A stretch of 64,000 bases of DNA from Durusdinium trenchii (taxonomy: Eukaryota > Sar > Dinophyceae > Suessiales > Symbiodiniaceae): the NCBI GenBank assembly GCA_963970005.1, contig CAXAMN010021596.1:509709-573708 (forward strand), given 5' to 3'. Position 1 is the first letter of the stretch, and each line of letters starts with the position of its first letter. The notes under the pieces were generated by a model. It searched no databases. It had not been told where the DNA came from and was given only the letters and a program-made list of their open reading frames with translations. Below, piece after piece: positions 10,062 through 20,747 of this stretch. The position numbers were made by a program, and so were the translations under genes.

Positions 10062-10175
10062 GGCTTTTGGTCAGATGGCAGCCTTGGCGTCCAGTGGGAT
10101 GATGGCACGTTCTGGGTGAAGGAAGGGCTTCCCGTGCAGGCCTGTGTTTGTTTGGCCCTGCTTCCGGCATTTTAA
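10062..10175 (+). CDS. candidate terminal exon, Trp/Gly/Asp-rich
   Basis: Follows a good pyrimidine-rich acceptor (TTCTGATTCAG) and reads GFWSDGSLGVQWDDGTFWVK before stopping at 10173-10175. The pattern W-x-D-G-x-x-G-V-x-W-D-D-G-T resembles beta-barrel reader or SH3-like folds, but no family can be named. Upstream exons are not found. Confidence 0.35.
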   Translation, partial: GFWSDGSLGVQWDDGTFWVKEGLPVQACVCLALLPAF

Positions 10176-10344
10176 CCTCAATTCACTAACTCAAATTCTA
10201 TTTGAGCGTCAGGTCTTGTGATCTCCTGATTGCGAGCTCGGCGTTCACCCTTGCCACGTTGGTGCAATCGGTGATAAAGAGACCGCAATCAATGCACCTC
10301 AAGCAATCAATGTATATTGTATACATACAAACACACACACACGC

Positions 10345-10735
10345 ACACACTTTGATATTGGGTTTGCAGTTAACTCAGTTCCCAGGTCGAAAGAAGTGAT
10401 TGAACCGCAAGGTGAAAGGGTCAGCGCACTTGTATTGTTTGAACAATCTGTTGACATGTCTGCGGCGGCGAGCGTCAGCGCGACTCAGCTGCAGGAAATG
10501 CGACAAAGGAAGGGTTTAAGGGAGGTATCATGCAAACCACCATGGAAGCAAACCTCGGAAAAATGGGGTAACAGCTTGTGAAAAAACTCAGCAGGTACGT
10601 CGAAAGAGCGTCCTCTCTCGATATCCCAGCCTGAACCTGGAGCTTCGTTGGCTCACGCCAGGAACAGACCTGTGAGCCCCCTGCGTGTAAAAACTCTTGG
10701 AGACAGAGTGTGACACACACACACACACTCAGCCG
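10345..10735 (+). repeat. ~390-bp repeated segment, copy 1
   Basis: Nearly identical to 11457-11845, running from CACACTTTGATATTGGG through AGCAAAC and CCTGAACCTGGAGCTTCG to GTGACACACACAC. It ends in a CA microsatellite. No protein is recognised. Confidence 0.85.
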
Positions 10736-11225
10736 CTTTGCGGCGCTCTGGCGCAAAAACCTAAATAGGCGCCGAAAAAGCCTTAGAAAAGAAAGCAAGA
10801 AACACAGAAAGAGCAGCGCTAAAAGGGCAGGAGAGAAAGATAGGTGTCGCGAAAAGTGAATACTTAGCCCTTGACTGGGGCAGGGAAACGAGCCTCAAAA
10901 ACCACCTAAAAAGCCTGAAAGAAAGCCCAAGAAACGACGAATAACGTAAGAAAGAAAGCGGGGGGCAGGGAGGGGGTGTATGTCCATGTGTGTGTACATG
11001 TGTGTGTCTGAATACTTAGCACTCTAGAGTCACCGAATACTTAGCGGAAACTAATTAGGTGCAATAGTTAGGGAGCGGGACTTTAGTCTTAAACCGCCCG
11101 GGTAGACTAGACTAGAACAGGGACAACAGAGGGAAAGGCGCCGACGCACAAGTGTGTCGAGTACCATTTCCCTCTGTTACCCTAATTAGGTAGGGAGTAG
11201 AGAACTTGGGGGGGGGGTTGCGCGG
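10736..11225. other. spacer between copies with repeated GAATACTTAGC
   Basis: GAATACTTAGC occurs three times (near 10858, 11010 and 11033). Nothing gene-like is visible. Confidence 0.4.
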
Positions 11226-11312
11226 GGTAATTCTCCGTATGCCCGGCGGCTTTGAATTTCCGTATACCCGGCGGTCGTAAATCCGTGGTGCCCGGCGGCT
11301 TGGGTTTTTGAG
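11226..11312 (+). repeat. three short GC-rich units ending CCCGGCGG
   Basis: Units TCCGTATGCCCGGCGGCT, TCCGTATACCCGGCGGTC and TCCGTGGTGCCCGGCGGCT lie about 27 bp apart. Confidence 0.6.
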
Positions 11313-11456
11313 AATACAGTGGTGAAACGAAAGTCCGTTAAGATAATCCAACCAGTGCAGAAAGCGGGAAAGTCAGTTAGTGGTAATCCGGCATGAAAAC
11401 AGCGCCCCAGTGACGGGGATCACACTGTGCACCCACGTGGGACGGCGCAGCGGCAC

Positions 11457-11845
11457 ACACTTTGATATTGGGTTTGCAGTTAACTCAGTTCCCAGGTCGA
11501 AAAAGGTGATTGAACCGCAAGGTGAAAAAGGGTCAGCGCACTTGTATTGATTGAACAATCTGTTGACATGTCTGCGGTGGCGAGCGTCAGCGCGATTCAG
11601 CTGCAGGAAGCGCGACAAAGGAAAGGTTTAAGGGAGACATCATGCAAACCACCATGGAAGCAAACAAGGGAAAAATGAGGTAACAGCTTGTGAAACACTC
11701 AGCAGGTACGTCGAAAGAGCGTCCTCTCTCCATATCCCAGCCTGAACCTGGAGCTTCGTTGGCTCACGCCAGGAACAGACCTGTGAGCCCCCTGCGTGTA
11801 AAAACTTTTGGAAACAGAGTGTGACACACACACACACTTCGACAA
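11457..11845 (+). repeat. ~390-bp repeated segment, copy 2
   Basis: Second copy of the 10345-10735 segment, with a few substitutions and small indels. The CA tract is shortened. Confidence 0.85.
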
Positions 11846-12110
11846 TGGTATTCAGTTAACTCAGTTCCCACGCTGGGAAGGATGGCGGTGGAACAGCATG
11901 GTGAAAGGTTCAAGGACTTGAAGGTGTTTTAACATTGAGGTTTCTCATCTGCAGTGGTGCGNNNNNNNNNNCCCCCCCCAGTGGCCTCTTCGTTGGCCAT
12001 CCGCCACTGGGGAGGGGGATGGCCCCCTGCATTCAAAACTCTTAGTTACAAAGGTGGAACCCTTAGATACAGGGGGTGACACACACACACACACACGCGC
12101 GCGCGGTTGT
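11846..12110 (+). repeat. diverged third copy of the ~390-bp segment, interrupted by a gap
   Basis: Keeps the framework of the segment: TCAGTTAACTCAGTTCCCA, GGTGAAAGG, then CCCCCTGCATTCAAAACTC and GGTGACACACACAC. The middle is different and contains the sequence gap. Confidence 0.55.
11962..11971. other. assembly gap (10 N)
   Basis: Ten N bases, a conventional scaffold join, sit inside the third copy of the repeated segment. Local order and copy number here are therefore uncertain. Confidence 0.99.
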
Positions 12111-12825
12111 AGTCTATATCGAAGCTGATCTGTTTCCAATTGTTTTTTGCGTAGGAGTTTGCCTAGAATTGGGACCACGACCGTCGAATCGCTATCAACC
12201 ACGGTCCACGGTCCTCTAATTTTAAAGCTCAAGCTCTTTTGATGAAGTCTCTTATTTTGTGTCTCCTAGTTTGTCCTACTTGGAGCTCAGCTCAGATCCG
12301 CAACATGTTTTTTTGCCAGTCTTGTCGGCCCATTGCAAGCATCTAGGAGAAAGCGGAGGTGTCCTTTGTCAGTCCTCAGCGGGTCAGCTTAGAGGCTCCA
12401 GCGTATGAAAGGCCAACAATAAACCCAAGCTGAAGCAGGAAGGTTCTTAGAGCTCCAACAAGAAGTTGCTAGTGGTTTTGATGGCATGCATTCATTTACT
12501 GACCAATGCATGAAGAATCTAGAGAGCAATCTACAATCCAAAATGTGCATTTGAGACCACAAAGCAGAGCCAGCAAATCATGTGTATGCAGCATATGCAT
12601 GATAAACCGAGTAAATCCTATTAACTCAGCAAATTTGATGCACGAATGTGGCTTCATGGCTCGCATCGACACAAATGTGGCTTTGAGTCCTGTCAGACAG
12701 GCGGACACGACTTTTTAGTACTGTATGTACCGTATGCAAGTATTTTGCTGTATGTCGGACCTGCACAGTTCCCGCTTCTTGCCTTGTGAAGTGCTTCTAT
12801 TATATAAATTGGTTTGTATTTGTCA

Positions 12826-13009
12826 CTTTGATGCTTCCTGCATTGAATCATTTGCTCGCCCGATTCCAAATCGGCCTGGAGGAACTGACTCGATTGCGGG
12901 CAGGTCTCACAGATTCACAGGCCCTTGCAGTTGCTTGTCAACACAAGGAAACTGCTTTCATTCGCATAGTGAACTGGTCATTAGTCATTGGAACATTTCT
13001 TCATTATAT
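12826..13009 (+). CDS. candidate exon with GTAAGT donor
   Basis: Reads LNHLLARFQIGLEELTRLRA and then a segment with QALAVACQHKETAFIRIVNW before a consensus GTAAGT donor at 13010. It is leucine-rich and helical. An internal CAG at about 12920 could also be an acceptor. Function is not recognised. Confidence 0.3.
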
Positions 13010-13404
13010 GTAAGTCGCCACTTTCAACAACCCCGCGCTAATATATTTTCCGTTTATATTTATATATATATGTATGTATATAGTTTCCTGGAATTTTGCG
13101 AAAACCATTGAGCCTTCGACCGAAACGGCCTTGAAACTTAGTGATGAAGGAGCATGGAAGCTGTCACAGCCTGTTTCAAATCCTCTGATCAGATATTTGG
13201 GGTTTAGAGATTCGCTTGCTTACTGAGTCATTTGATGCTAGTTTTCTACCAGGCCCGCCATAGAGACACTGCCCTGCTCCTCGAACGCTTGTCAGGCCAC
13301 AGTTGTTTGCGTGACTTTTCAGTTGCAAAACATTGCCATCCGCAGTACATGTAACTCAGTAACTCATCATGTTGGAGCTGCATTTGCTCCAGGCATGAGT
13401 TCGG

Positions 13405-13445
13405 TGTGTGTGTGTGTGTGTTTGAGTTCGGTGTGTGTGTGTTTG
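13405..13445. repeat. GT microsatellites
   Basis: Two GTGTGTGT tracts, each following TGAGTTCG or TTCG. Confidence 0.85.
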
Positions 13446-13693
13446 TGCACAGTGTTTGGGGGCGAAGGGCTTGGACCAAGAATTGCAAACACCAGCCTGT
13501 TTCAAAGCGGGAAACTGAGATATGATATATATATATATATATAGACACTTACATAGCATCGAAGAGCATCTTGAGCAAATAGACCTTGTAACCATTTCAG
13601 CATTTGCACTTTCAATTTCGCACGTATCTACAGTACATCAAAAGAAACCAAAGACCAGGAGAAACAAAAACATCCTGAGCAGATCCCTTTAGT

Positions 13694-13822
13694 CCATCGG
13701 TCCTTCAGTCCCCTGGTACATTGGTCCCCTGGTCCTTTGGTCCTCTGGTCCTTTCATCCCCTGGTCCTTTGGTTCCTTGGTCCTTTCCTGATCACGGTCC
13801 TTCTCCTGGTCCGCTGGCCTCG
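13694..13822 (+). repeat. tandem repeat of GGTCC(C/T)(C/T)TGGT units
   Basis: Nine- to ten-base units such as CTGGTCCTTTGGTCCTC are repeated about a dozen times with variation. Confidence 0.8.
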
Positions 13823-13829
13823 TGGTCAA

Positions 13830-15390
13830 TTGCTAAAAACACGGGTTTGCGAAAAACAAAAAAACAGCTACCCGGTTGCCTTGGTCGTCGCGTCACTTTC
13901 TGCCCTTCATTGATGAGGCAATGGGGTGTGTAGTTTTTGCTGATGATCTATTTTGTGGTGCCTTTTGAGTCTGGTGGCTTTTGTAGTTTGCAACCCCCTC
14001 CGGCGCCACGCACGGGGCTGCCACGACAGGCAGCTTAAAGGTCATGCGCTGCATATCCACACCGAATATATATTACTTTTGTTTAATTGTGTGCTGCAAA
14101 CATCTTTTCATTGTCCTCTGATCGCCCGCCCTGGTGCTGTTGTCCTTTCCCTAGGCCCTAGTATCTTTTTTCATGCATTGCTCACCGGGAATTATTTTTG
14201 ATCCCTCTTCTTTTTCTTTTTGTTCCCAGTCAGTCAAATATTTTTTGCTGTTTTTTTGAGCCCTCACCCTTTGTTTTGACTTCTACTTGCCTCCACTCAA
14301 CAATCCAACAATTTGACTTTGCACCCTTTTGCCGATTTGTCACTTCTTACTGCTCACAGAGTATCGCACTGAATTGCACTGGTATCAAATTTTGCCTTGA
14401 CGGTCTGGTGCTTGAAGTTCGAGGTGTCCCATATTAGCTTACTACTATATAGTAACAAGAAGCTACTAGTAACAAGTGCCTTACTACTAGTAACACCAAC
14501 TGATTTTCATGATTGCCAGAAGGCAGCTTTGCTCCATCAGTGCATTCTTTCTTGACGGATGTCCTTCATTTTTCAATAGCATTCCCCTATGATTAATTGT
14601 TACAATTCTCCTCACGCCCGAAAACACGATTTTTGATACAAACTGAAACACAGGCATAGCAGAGACAAAGAACACTAGACCATAAGATAGATTCAACAGA
14701 AAGGCAAGCCCAAAGGTAGGGAAAGGCCAGCAAAACGAAAGACAACCACTTTTTGACACACGCCAAAATCTGAAACAACGCGCGCCGTGAAACCAGCTCC
14801 CTGCAGCTCCCTGCTTTCAATCAGACCTTGAGGTGTCGCCACAAGACCTGGAAGAGACTCCCTCTCACCATGCCAGTGGAAACGTTTTCTCCGACTTCTC
14901 TCAACCTTTTTGGTGTTTCTTTTGGTTTGTTTTTCAAGCTTTGTGTTTGGGTTATTTAGCCTTTAATTGCACCGCTTGTATCTTAAATTCACCCTTTCTC
15001 CAAAGTCATGCCCAGCTTCTTTCCTAGTCAGAGTACAAATCTTGTGCAGGGAGTTTTGCTTGACTAAGTTTTGAGTTCGATAGCCTTTTTTAGATTAAAT
15101 ATTGGGTGGTGTAAGTGAAGGAGGCTGACTTATCTATCAATGCTCTTTGATGCCAAAAAATCGATTATAAACGACACATGTTGCACTAAGTTGTGCGAAT
15201 GTCTTTCACGTCGCAGGCCAGAATGCCTCCTTGAGGGCACAGCTCCGGGAGTGCTCCGGTGCAGAGGCAGATGTGCAGTGAACTTGTGCTGCGGCATGCC
15301 CACTGCTCACAGGCTGCTGGCTTGAGTTCTTCGCCGCCATGCACTCAAAAATCTTGACCACTCGATTTTTTGTGCATGTTTTCTCCTCGC
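13830..15390. other. no recognisable gene; one dispersed repeat copy
   Basis: Short open frames only. The dispersed repeat CTACTAGTAACAAGAAGC lies at 14437-14498, in reverse complement relative to the copy at 50655. Confidence 0.4.
14437..14498 (-). repeat. dispersed repeat, AGTAACAAGAAGCTACT form
   Basis: TATAGTAACAAGAAGCTACT followed by AGTAACAAGTGCC and a further ACTAGTAAC unit. Reverse complement of the TAGTAGCTTCTTGTT part of the family. Confidence 0.75.
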
Positions 15391-15393
15391 TAG

Positions 15394-15878
15394 GCTGCGA
15401 AACATCAGCAACCTCAAGGAGCAGAACACACCCAAGACTCGGGTGTTTCAACCTCCAACTCCAAGGTTCGTTGCTCAACTTCTCCGGATCACTCTTTGGG
15501 CATTTTTCATGTGAGGCGCAATGTTGTCTCAACACCATCTGAAGGCCGGTTTCAACCTGTTGTCTTGAGCCAGATAGCTTGCTACTTCCGAGGCCGCCCT
15601 GCTGAAACAGATGCGCTCAGGCTCTGCCAAATCTAGGATCACTTCAATCTGTGTCAATCCCTTCGTTTTTGTGAAACAATTCTCTCAACCTTGAGCGATT
15701 CGGAATCACCTTGAGGCATCGTGTTTGGCAACTTGAGCGGCACTTGGAGGATGAGAAGCGGCGCAACGTCCGGAACTTCAGACCGCAGAGCCTCAGTCCG
15801 AACTTGATGGAATCCGATCAAGGCGGTGCTTCAGAGAAGTCTGGTGTGCGACCAAGTGTGAAGATCTCTGAAACTTGA
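15394..15878 (+). CDS. two candidate exons of a charged, coiled-coil-like protein
   Basis: Exon 15394-15465 follows CTCGCTAG and reads LRNISNLKEQNTPKTRVFQP up to a GT donor (GTTCGT). A second open stretch, 15711-15878, begins LRHRVWQLERHLEDEKRR and ends at TGA. Heptad-like Leu spacing suggests a coiled coil. Whether both belong to one gene is unknown, and no domain is recognised. Confidence 0.3.
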
Positions 15879-16336
15879 AAACAGATTTGACATTAACTTC
15901 CAAATTGTTTTGCAACAGGACCAGATCCGGTCTGGACAGCCAAACAAGCAGCCTGAGGCACAGAAAGGACACACAAAGACAGGGATGTTCTTGAAGAGCT
16001 ATCTAAAAGTACTCAGCCAGAAGCACCAGAGAATCTCTTAATTGTCCTGCAGCTTTTGGTAGAAGGAAGACAAAGTTGGCCTGAGCACTCCTAGACATGA
16101 GTGGAATACTGAAAAACTCGGACGAGGGTCCACACATACCAGCAATGACACGGCGTGTTCTCCTGTGAACTTTATGCAACCTATGCAAACGAAGCATTCT
16201 CTGTCAGTCCTGTACGCACTTTTAGGCTTGACTTTTGGTTAATTGATTGGGCTTGAGAGCCTTGTTTTCATGGATGGCCTCTCAGAGTACGCTTTGGACG
16301 GTGCCGCTTGGTAAAGACTTTGGAGACTGACTCTGA

Positions 16337-16775
16337 AAGAAAGTCGATACTAAAACCGTCACCAAGGACGAGACTCCGTGCCACCATGACCGTCTTTGTG
16401 TACTTGTCAAGTGGCTATCTGGAAAACAAGTGGAAATCCAAATTGATGGAACTGCATTGGTACAGGATCTCAAGGCACGCAAATGCAAACTGAGATCCGT
16501 GGAGCTATCCCTCCTGTTATAATCTACATCTTTCTACACCAGGTACCTCCAGATTGAGCACTTGCCAGGTAGCTCTTGAGATCGAAGGGATTCCAGCACC
16601 TTTCCAGATGCTCATTTGGGGCACGGACACTGAGCTTGGTGATCAGGAGCCGAATCGACAGATTCAGAGTGATTTCAGAATGACACTGGCATGGCCTTCT
16701 TTCGCAGTGGATGCTGACAGGACAGGCTTGACCAACTTTGCGATTCTCAAGGAATTCTGCAGCTCGTGCTGCTGA
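16337..16775 (+). CDS. possible split ubiquitin-like domain (two exons)
   Basis: The frame open from 16337 reads VLVKWLSGKQVEIQIDGTAL followed by VQDLKARK, which resembles the first two strands and helix of a ubiquitin-like fold. After an acceptor (CTTGCCAG at 16561-16568) a second open stretch reads VALEIEGIPAPFQMLIWGT and then LGD, as expected for the second half (I-P-x-x-F-Q-x-L-x-x-G). The first part ends in TAA at 16520 unless spliced earlier. The antisense frame 16524-16964 is also open. Family assignment is by pattern only. Confidence 0.33.
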
Positions 16776-16779
16776 TTTC

Positions 16780-19248
16780 CTCAACAAGAAGCCTAGGCCT
16801 CCACATGGGATGTGCAAATCTATAAAGCAGGAAAGCACAGGAGACAAGCCTTGCTTTGCAGCTGTAGAGGGCAATGACTCATGACGGCATGCCTCAGGTG
16901 CAAATGCTGGAAAAACTCGAAAGCTTGCAACATTGACTCTCAGCAACATTGAGACACAATGCAAGTTCTTGGATCCAATGCCTTCTCTACAGTATTCCGC
17001 ATCAAATTTATCAACCTGAAATTCTGAAACCCATAGAATTCACTTCTGCTTTGCAACTTGTAATTTTAACGTCTCTTTACATGCCAAGGCGTGAAGTGGC
17101 ATGTCACCGGTGGAGCCGCGACTTCATCAGGCATGCTATTCCGGAAGTTGCCTTTTGCTTGGAGGCAGGTGAGTTGTGCTACATATGAAACAGGTTGAAA
17201 GGGAGTGCTAAAGAGATGTGGAGAAACACATGAAGTGTCCGAAGTGTTGCGTCTGAAGGACCCGGTAGATGAAGTCCGAGAAGCAGCTGTCGAAGCTACT
17301 CGGCACAATTCTCTTTACTTGAGTTGGCTTTAAGTTCTTTAATGTTTTTACTGTTTCTGTCCCAACAAAGGGAGTGTATGACAGAGTTTGCATCTTTCTG
17401 GCAAGCCAACTGACTGAATTGTTTTCACCTGTATGCAGGCTTTGATGGCGCTGACAGACCTATGCCCAACTGAAACCCTGGCCGAAGTAAGGAGCCCGCT
17501 AGCCTAGCTGCTAGCTTCCAGTTTCTTTGCAATAAAGACAGAAGTTTGTTAGTAACAACTAGTAACTACTGTCTCGTCTCCTCGTGATGTTCTCAGAGCT
17601 CCGTTCCTAGATTCATGAGGCATTGACTTTGAAACTCTTCAGCAGCAAATGCATTCCAGCTAAGAAGCAGCTCCATGTTACGTCTTGGCAGATAAGATTG
17701 AATAGCTGTGAACAGCTCACAGCACTGAATCATTCTGCGAACAAGATCAGCAGCCCGCTCACAAGCATCAGAATACAGTCACTGGCAACTTAAGGTTTGA
17801 AACTGCAATTAAACACACTCTTTGACATGGGCACAAATGATCACAAATGCAAGTGCAAGAAACTGTGCATGCTCTGCCAATTGCACGAGTTTGTATATAA
17901 TATACTGTTACATACCCCAGCAGCTGAGCAGGGTAGCTCGCCAGGAGACGTCTTGCTCATCCAGACTGGGGTGTTCGCCACAACGCAGTGAAGGCCAATG
18001 TTGTGCTGTGAGTTGCACGCCTAAAAGCCATCCCTAAAAAGCCATACTAGTAGCGAACATTGCTGCTAGTAGTAAGCCCAGGAGTCCCTAGTAGCGTCCT
18101 TGCTCCTAATCAGGCATGTTTATTGAATTATTTAGCTCAGCTCAGTATCACTTCATTCGGTCGCAATGTGGTCTCCATCAAATTTAGTTGATGTCGTCCA
18201 ATAAAATTGAATGCAACAAAGCAACATGGGCATGCTGCGGTACCTATGCTCACCCTGCACATGCCATTGGCTTTGGTCCCTTCAAAATCCCCACCATGTC
18301 ACTGTAGATTCCTTGCGGGCAGTCGGCGAAGTTGACCATCTATAATTATCTATTTGCATCTATTTGACAAAAAACAGTCTTGTGTGATATGAAACACACA
18401 ATCCTTCGACAATGACTTTCCTTCCTTTAACAAAGCCAAGTGCTTTTATTTTGTGGTGGGCTCATGTATATAATTACGTATGCTCGCACACCAGGACCAT
18501 AGGTTTTTATCAGAATGGCGGTGTGACCTATTTGGTGATCAAGCTATGCGGGCCCAATGGGGGCCAGGGGTATCATTGAAAGGGCATGAGACTTGCTGTG
18601 AAACTTGAACGCTGAGTTCACTTGTCAAACTCCAGGCATTGCAGCAGATCTCCTCCCCTGACGATTCACAAAGCATAGCAGCTTGGTGGTGGACTTTGCA
18701 TTGCAAACCGAGTGCTTGACTATCAGACTGCAAAGAATACTGAAGTCTTGCTATGGATCAGCAACACACAAAAACATGCTGCGCAACGAGCTGTTTGTCA
18801 AACAACCCAGCATGACACAGTTGACTCTACTCACATGCACTGACGGCTGGCCAGCAGCAGGCTGTGCGATTGCAAGCAGCAGCCAAATAGTGCCCACATT
18901 AATATATTTTTGTATAAGTTTGTGGAACTGCAACTCAGGATTCGCTCAAGATGCTAATGAAGGCCAGATTTTCCATCATTTTCGCTGTGAGTGACTCCCA
19001 TGACCTTGCTGATCCTTGTTTGGGTTGCAGATGCTAAGTGGCTGAGGGTCCAAGGGTCCATTCTCAGGACTCCAGCTGTCGCGTGCGTGTTGCAGTGTTC
19101 CTCGCGCTGATGAGACTTCTGAAGCTGAAGAGCAGTGCAAAGTGTGCCGTGGCTCCTATATACAATTTTTCCTTCACCAGTTCTCACTTCACGAAGAAGT
19201 AAGCGGCAGAATTCCAAGTGACACACTGGTGGCAGTGGTGGAAGTCGT
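16780..19248. other. no convincing gene
   Basis: Several short open frames on both strands, none with a domain. A dispersed-repeat relic (CTAGTAGCGAACATTGCTGC and nearby CCTAGTAGCGTCCTTGC) lies at about 18045-18112. Confidence 0.4.
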
Positions 19249-19428
19249 ATGACTAGAAGAGAAAGATGCAAGGGAACGAACATTGAGACGGAAAAGACAT
19301 TTGCAGAAAACGAAGAGTGGAATAGTCCAGGTGATGATCCAATTCTGAATGAGTTGAAGGAGAGCCTCAAGGACACTGGGCCAAAACATCGACGAGCCGA
19401 ATTTACCCGCTGTGTGGAGGCCAAATGA
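19249..19428 (+). CDS. small hydrophilic reading frame, 59 codons
   Basis: ATG at 19249 opens a complete frame beginning MTRRERCKGTNIETEKTFAE and ending with TGA at 19426-19428. It is Glu/Lys/Asn-rich and reads naturally, but there is no homology or context to support it. Confidence 0.2.
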   Translation: MTRRERCKGTNIETEKTFAENEEWNSPGDDPILNELKESLKDTGPKHRRAEFTRCVEAK

Positions 19429-19896
19429 TTCCGAATCACAGGACTCTCACTTTCTCATCAAGGTGGCAGGGCCTGCAGGGTGTGGAATGGAAGCGGGAGA
19501 TTTGTTGGCCGGTGCAGGCCCAAGCTTGGTCAATCAAGACGAAACAGAGTCTTGCTTGGATTTGTTGTTTTCTTTCCGCAAACGTTTCAGGAAATAATGC
19601 GCGGAGATTCATGCAGAACCTTGACTGGATAGTAGAAAAAAACTACCACATGGTGTCGATGTATGTATTTGTTCTTTTGCCTCTTTCTCTCTCTATCTTC
19701 AACAAAGCGAACGCATTTGATTGGATAGAGTTGGTGTTCATCAAAGCGCTCTGACCTTTTTTTCTTCTAACAGATCAACAGTTTCATGGTGGTCCCACTG
19801 ACACTGCACGTCGACACTGGAGGCCTGGATGAAGATTTCACCCATAGCACAGATAAGCACGTCACACGTGGTGTGAACGCTCCTGCGACGTTGCAC

Positions 19897-20277
19897 TCAA
19901 TTCAGCGAGTCTTCCTGCTCTTGCTTTGTCACCGCAGCGCGTTTGACTTTGCTGCCTAGATCGGCAAGAATTTCCTGGAAGAAACGCTGCATGCATGTTT
20001 GAAGTCCGTAGTTTTCCACGGACATCCAACGTGGTCTAAAACAAGACTTGCTTCGTTTGGAACGTCTTTGACCTATGCACCAAGACACAAGGCACAAGCG
20101 GTGTTTGCCGTGCTGCAAAGGCACATGGCAAAGCGCAGCCTTGTATAGGAAGTCAGCCGTGCTGATTTCAATAGCACAGGCATTTTGCAGCTCAAACGGC
20201 TCAGCGATAATGCGCTTCTTGTCGGCTGCATCGCGGTGAATGCTTCTTGCACCAAGTTGCTGTTTTTGATTCAGCAT
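19897..20277 (-). CDS. hypothetical protein, 126 codons, minus strand
   Basis: ATG at 20277 on the minus strand opens a frame beginning MLNQKQQLGARSIHRDAADK and ending near 19897 with a charged, helical stretch (QRFFQEILADLGSKVKRAAV). Composition is more protein-like than in the competing plus frames. No domain, signal peptide or membrane segment is evident. It may be a single-exon gene or an exon of a larger minus-strand gene. Confidence 0.33.
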   Translation of the reverse strand: MLNQKQQLGARSIHRDAADKKRIIAEPFELQNACAIEISTADFLYKAALCHVPLQHGKHRLCLVSWCIGQRRSKRSKSCFRPRWMSVENYGLQTCMQRFFQEILADLGSKVKRAAVTKQEQEDSLN

Positions 20278-20747
20278 AGTTGGACGCTAGTTGTGAAGCA
20301 GTGGCTGAACTCTTAAATTTTGGCAGGCTAGTGAACTTGCAACACTTGAGTTGGAGCTCAAATCCTTGGCTACGTCCGGTCCTCAAGATGTGCAGAGGGT
20401 ATTCCCATGTATTCATGTATTCGATCAGCCGTTTAGCAAAAGACAGTTGTGTGTTTTTTCTTTTCGGCTGAAAGCCGGTCATTCCGGCACTGGCGTGAAC
20501 TTGCGAAGCGTGAACGTCAGCTCTTGTGAACTGGCATGAACAAAGCATGTACCCGGGCGGGCAATGCGGCGAACGGAGGGTGCGGAGCATCGCGGCATGT
20601 AATGAAAGGGATAAAGGAACTAAAAACATCGAGTTAGCAAAAGACGGTTGGCTGGTGTCATTTTGACGTTTCAATCTTTGGACTGCATTGCATTGCTTTT
20701 TTGTTCTGTTTACTCTCTTGGTTTGTTCACTCTTTTCTTCTGAAAAG

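Noticed and set aside
16524..16964. 146-codon minus-strand open frame
   Set aside because: It overlaps the ubiquitin-like plus-strand exon, which has a recognisable pattern and acceptor; the minus frame shows no domain.
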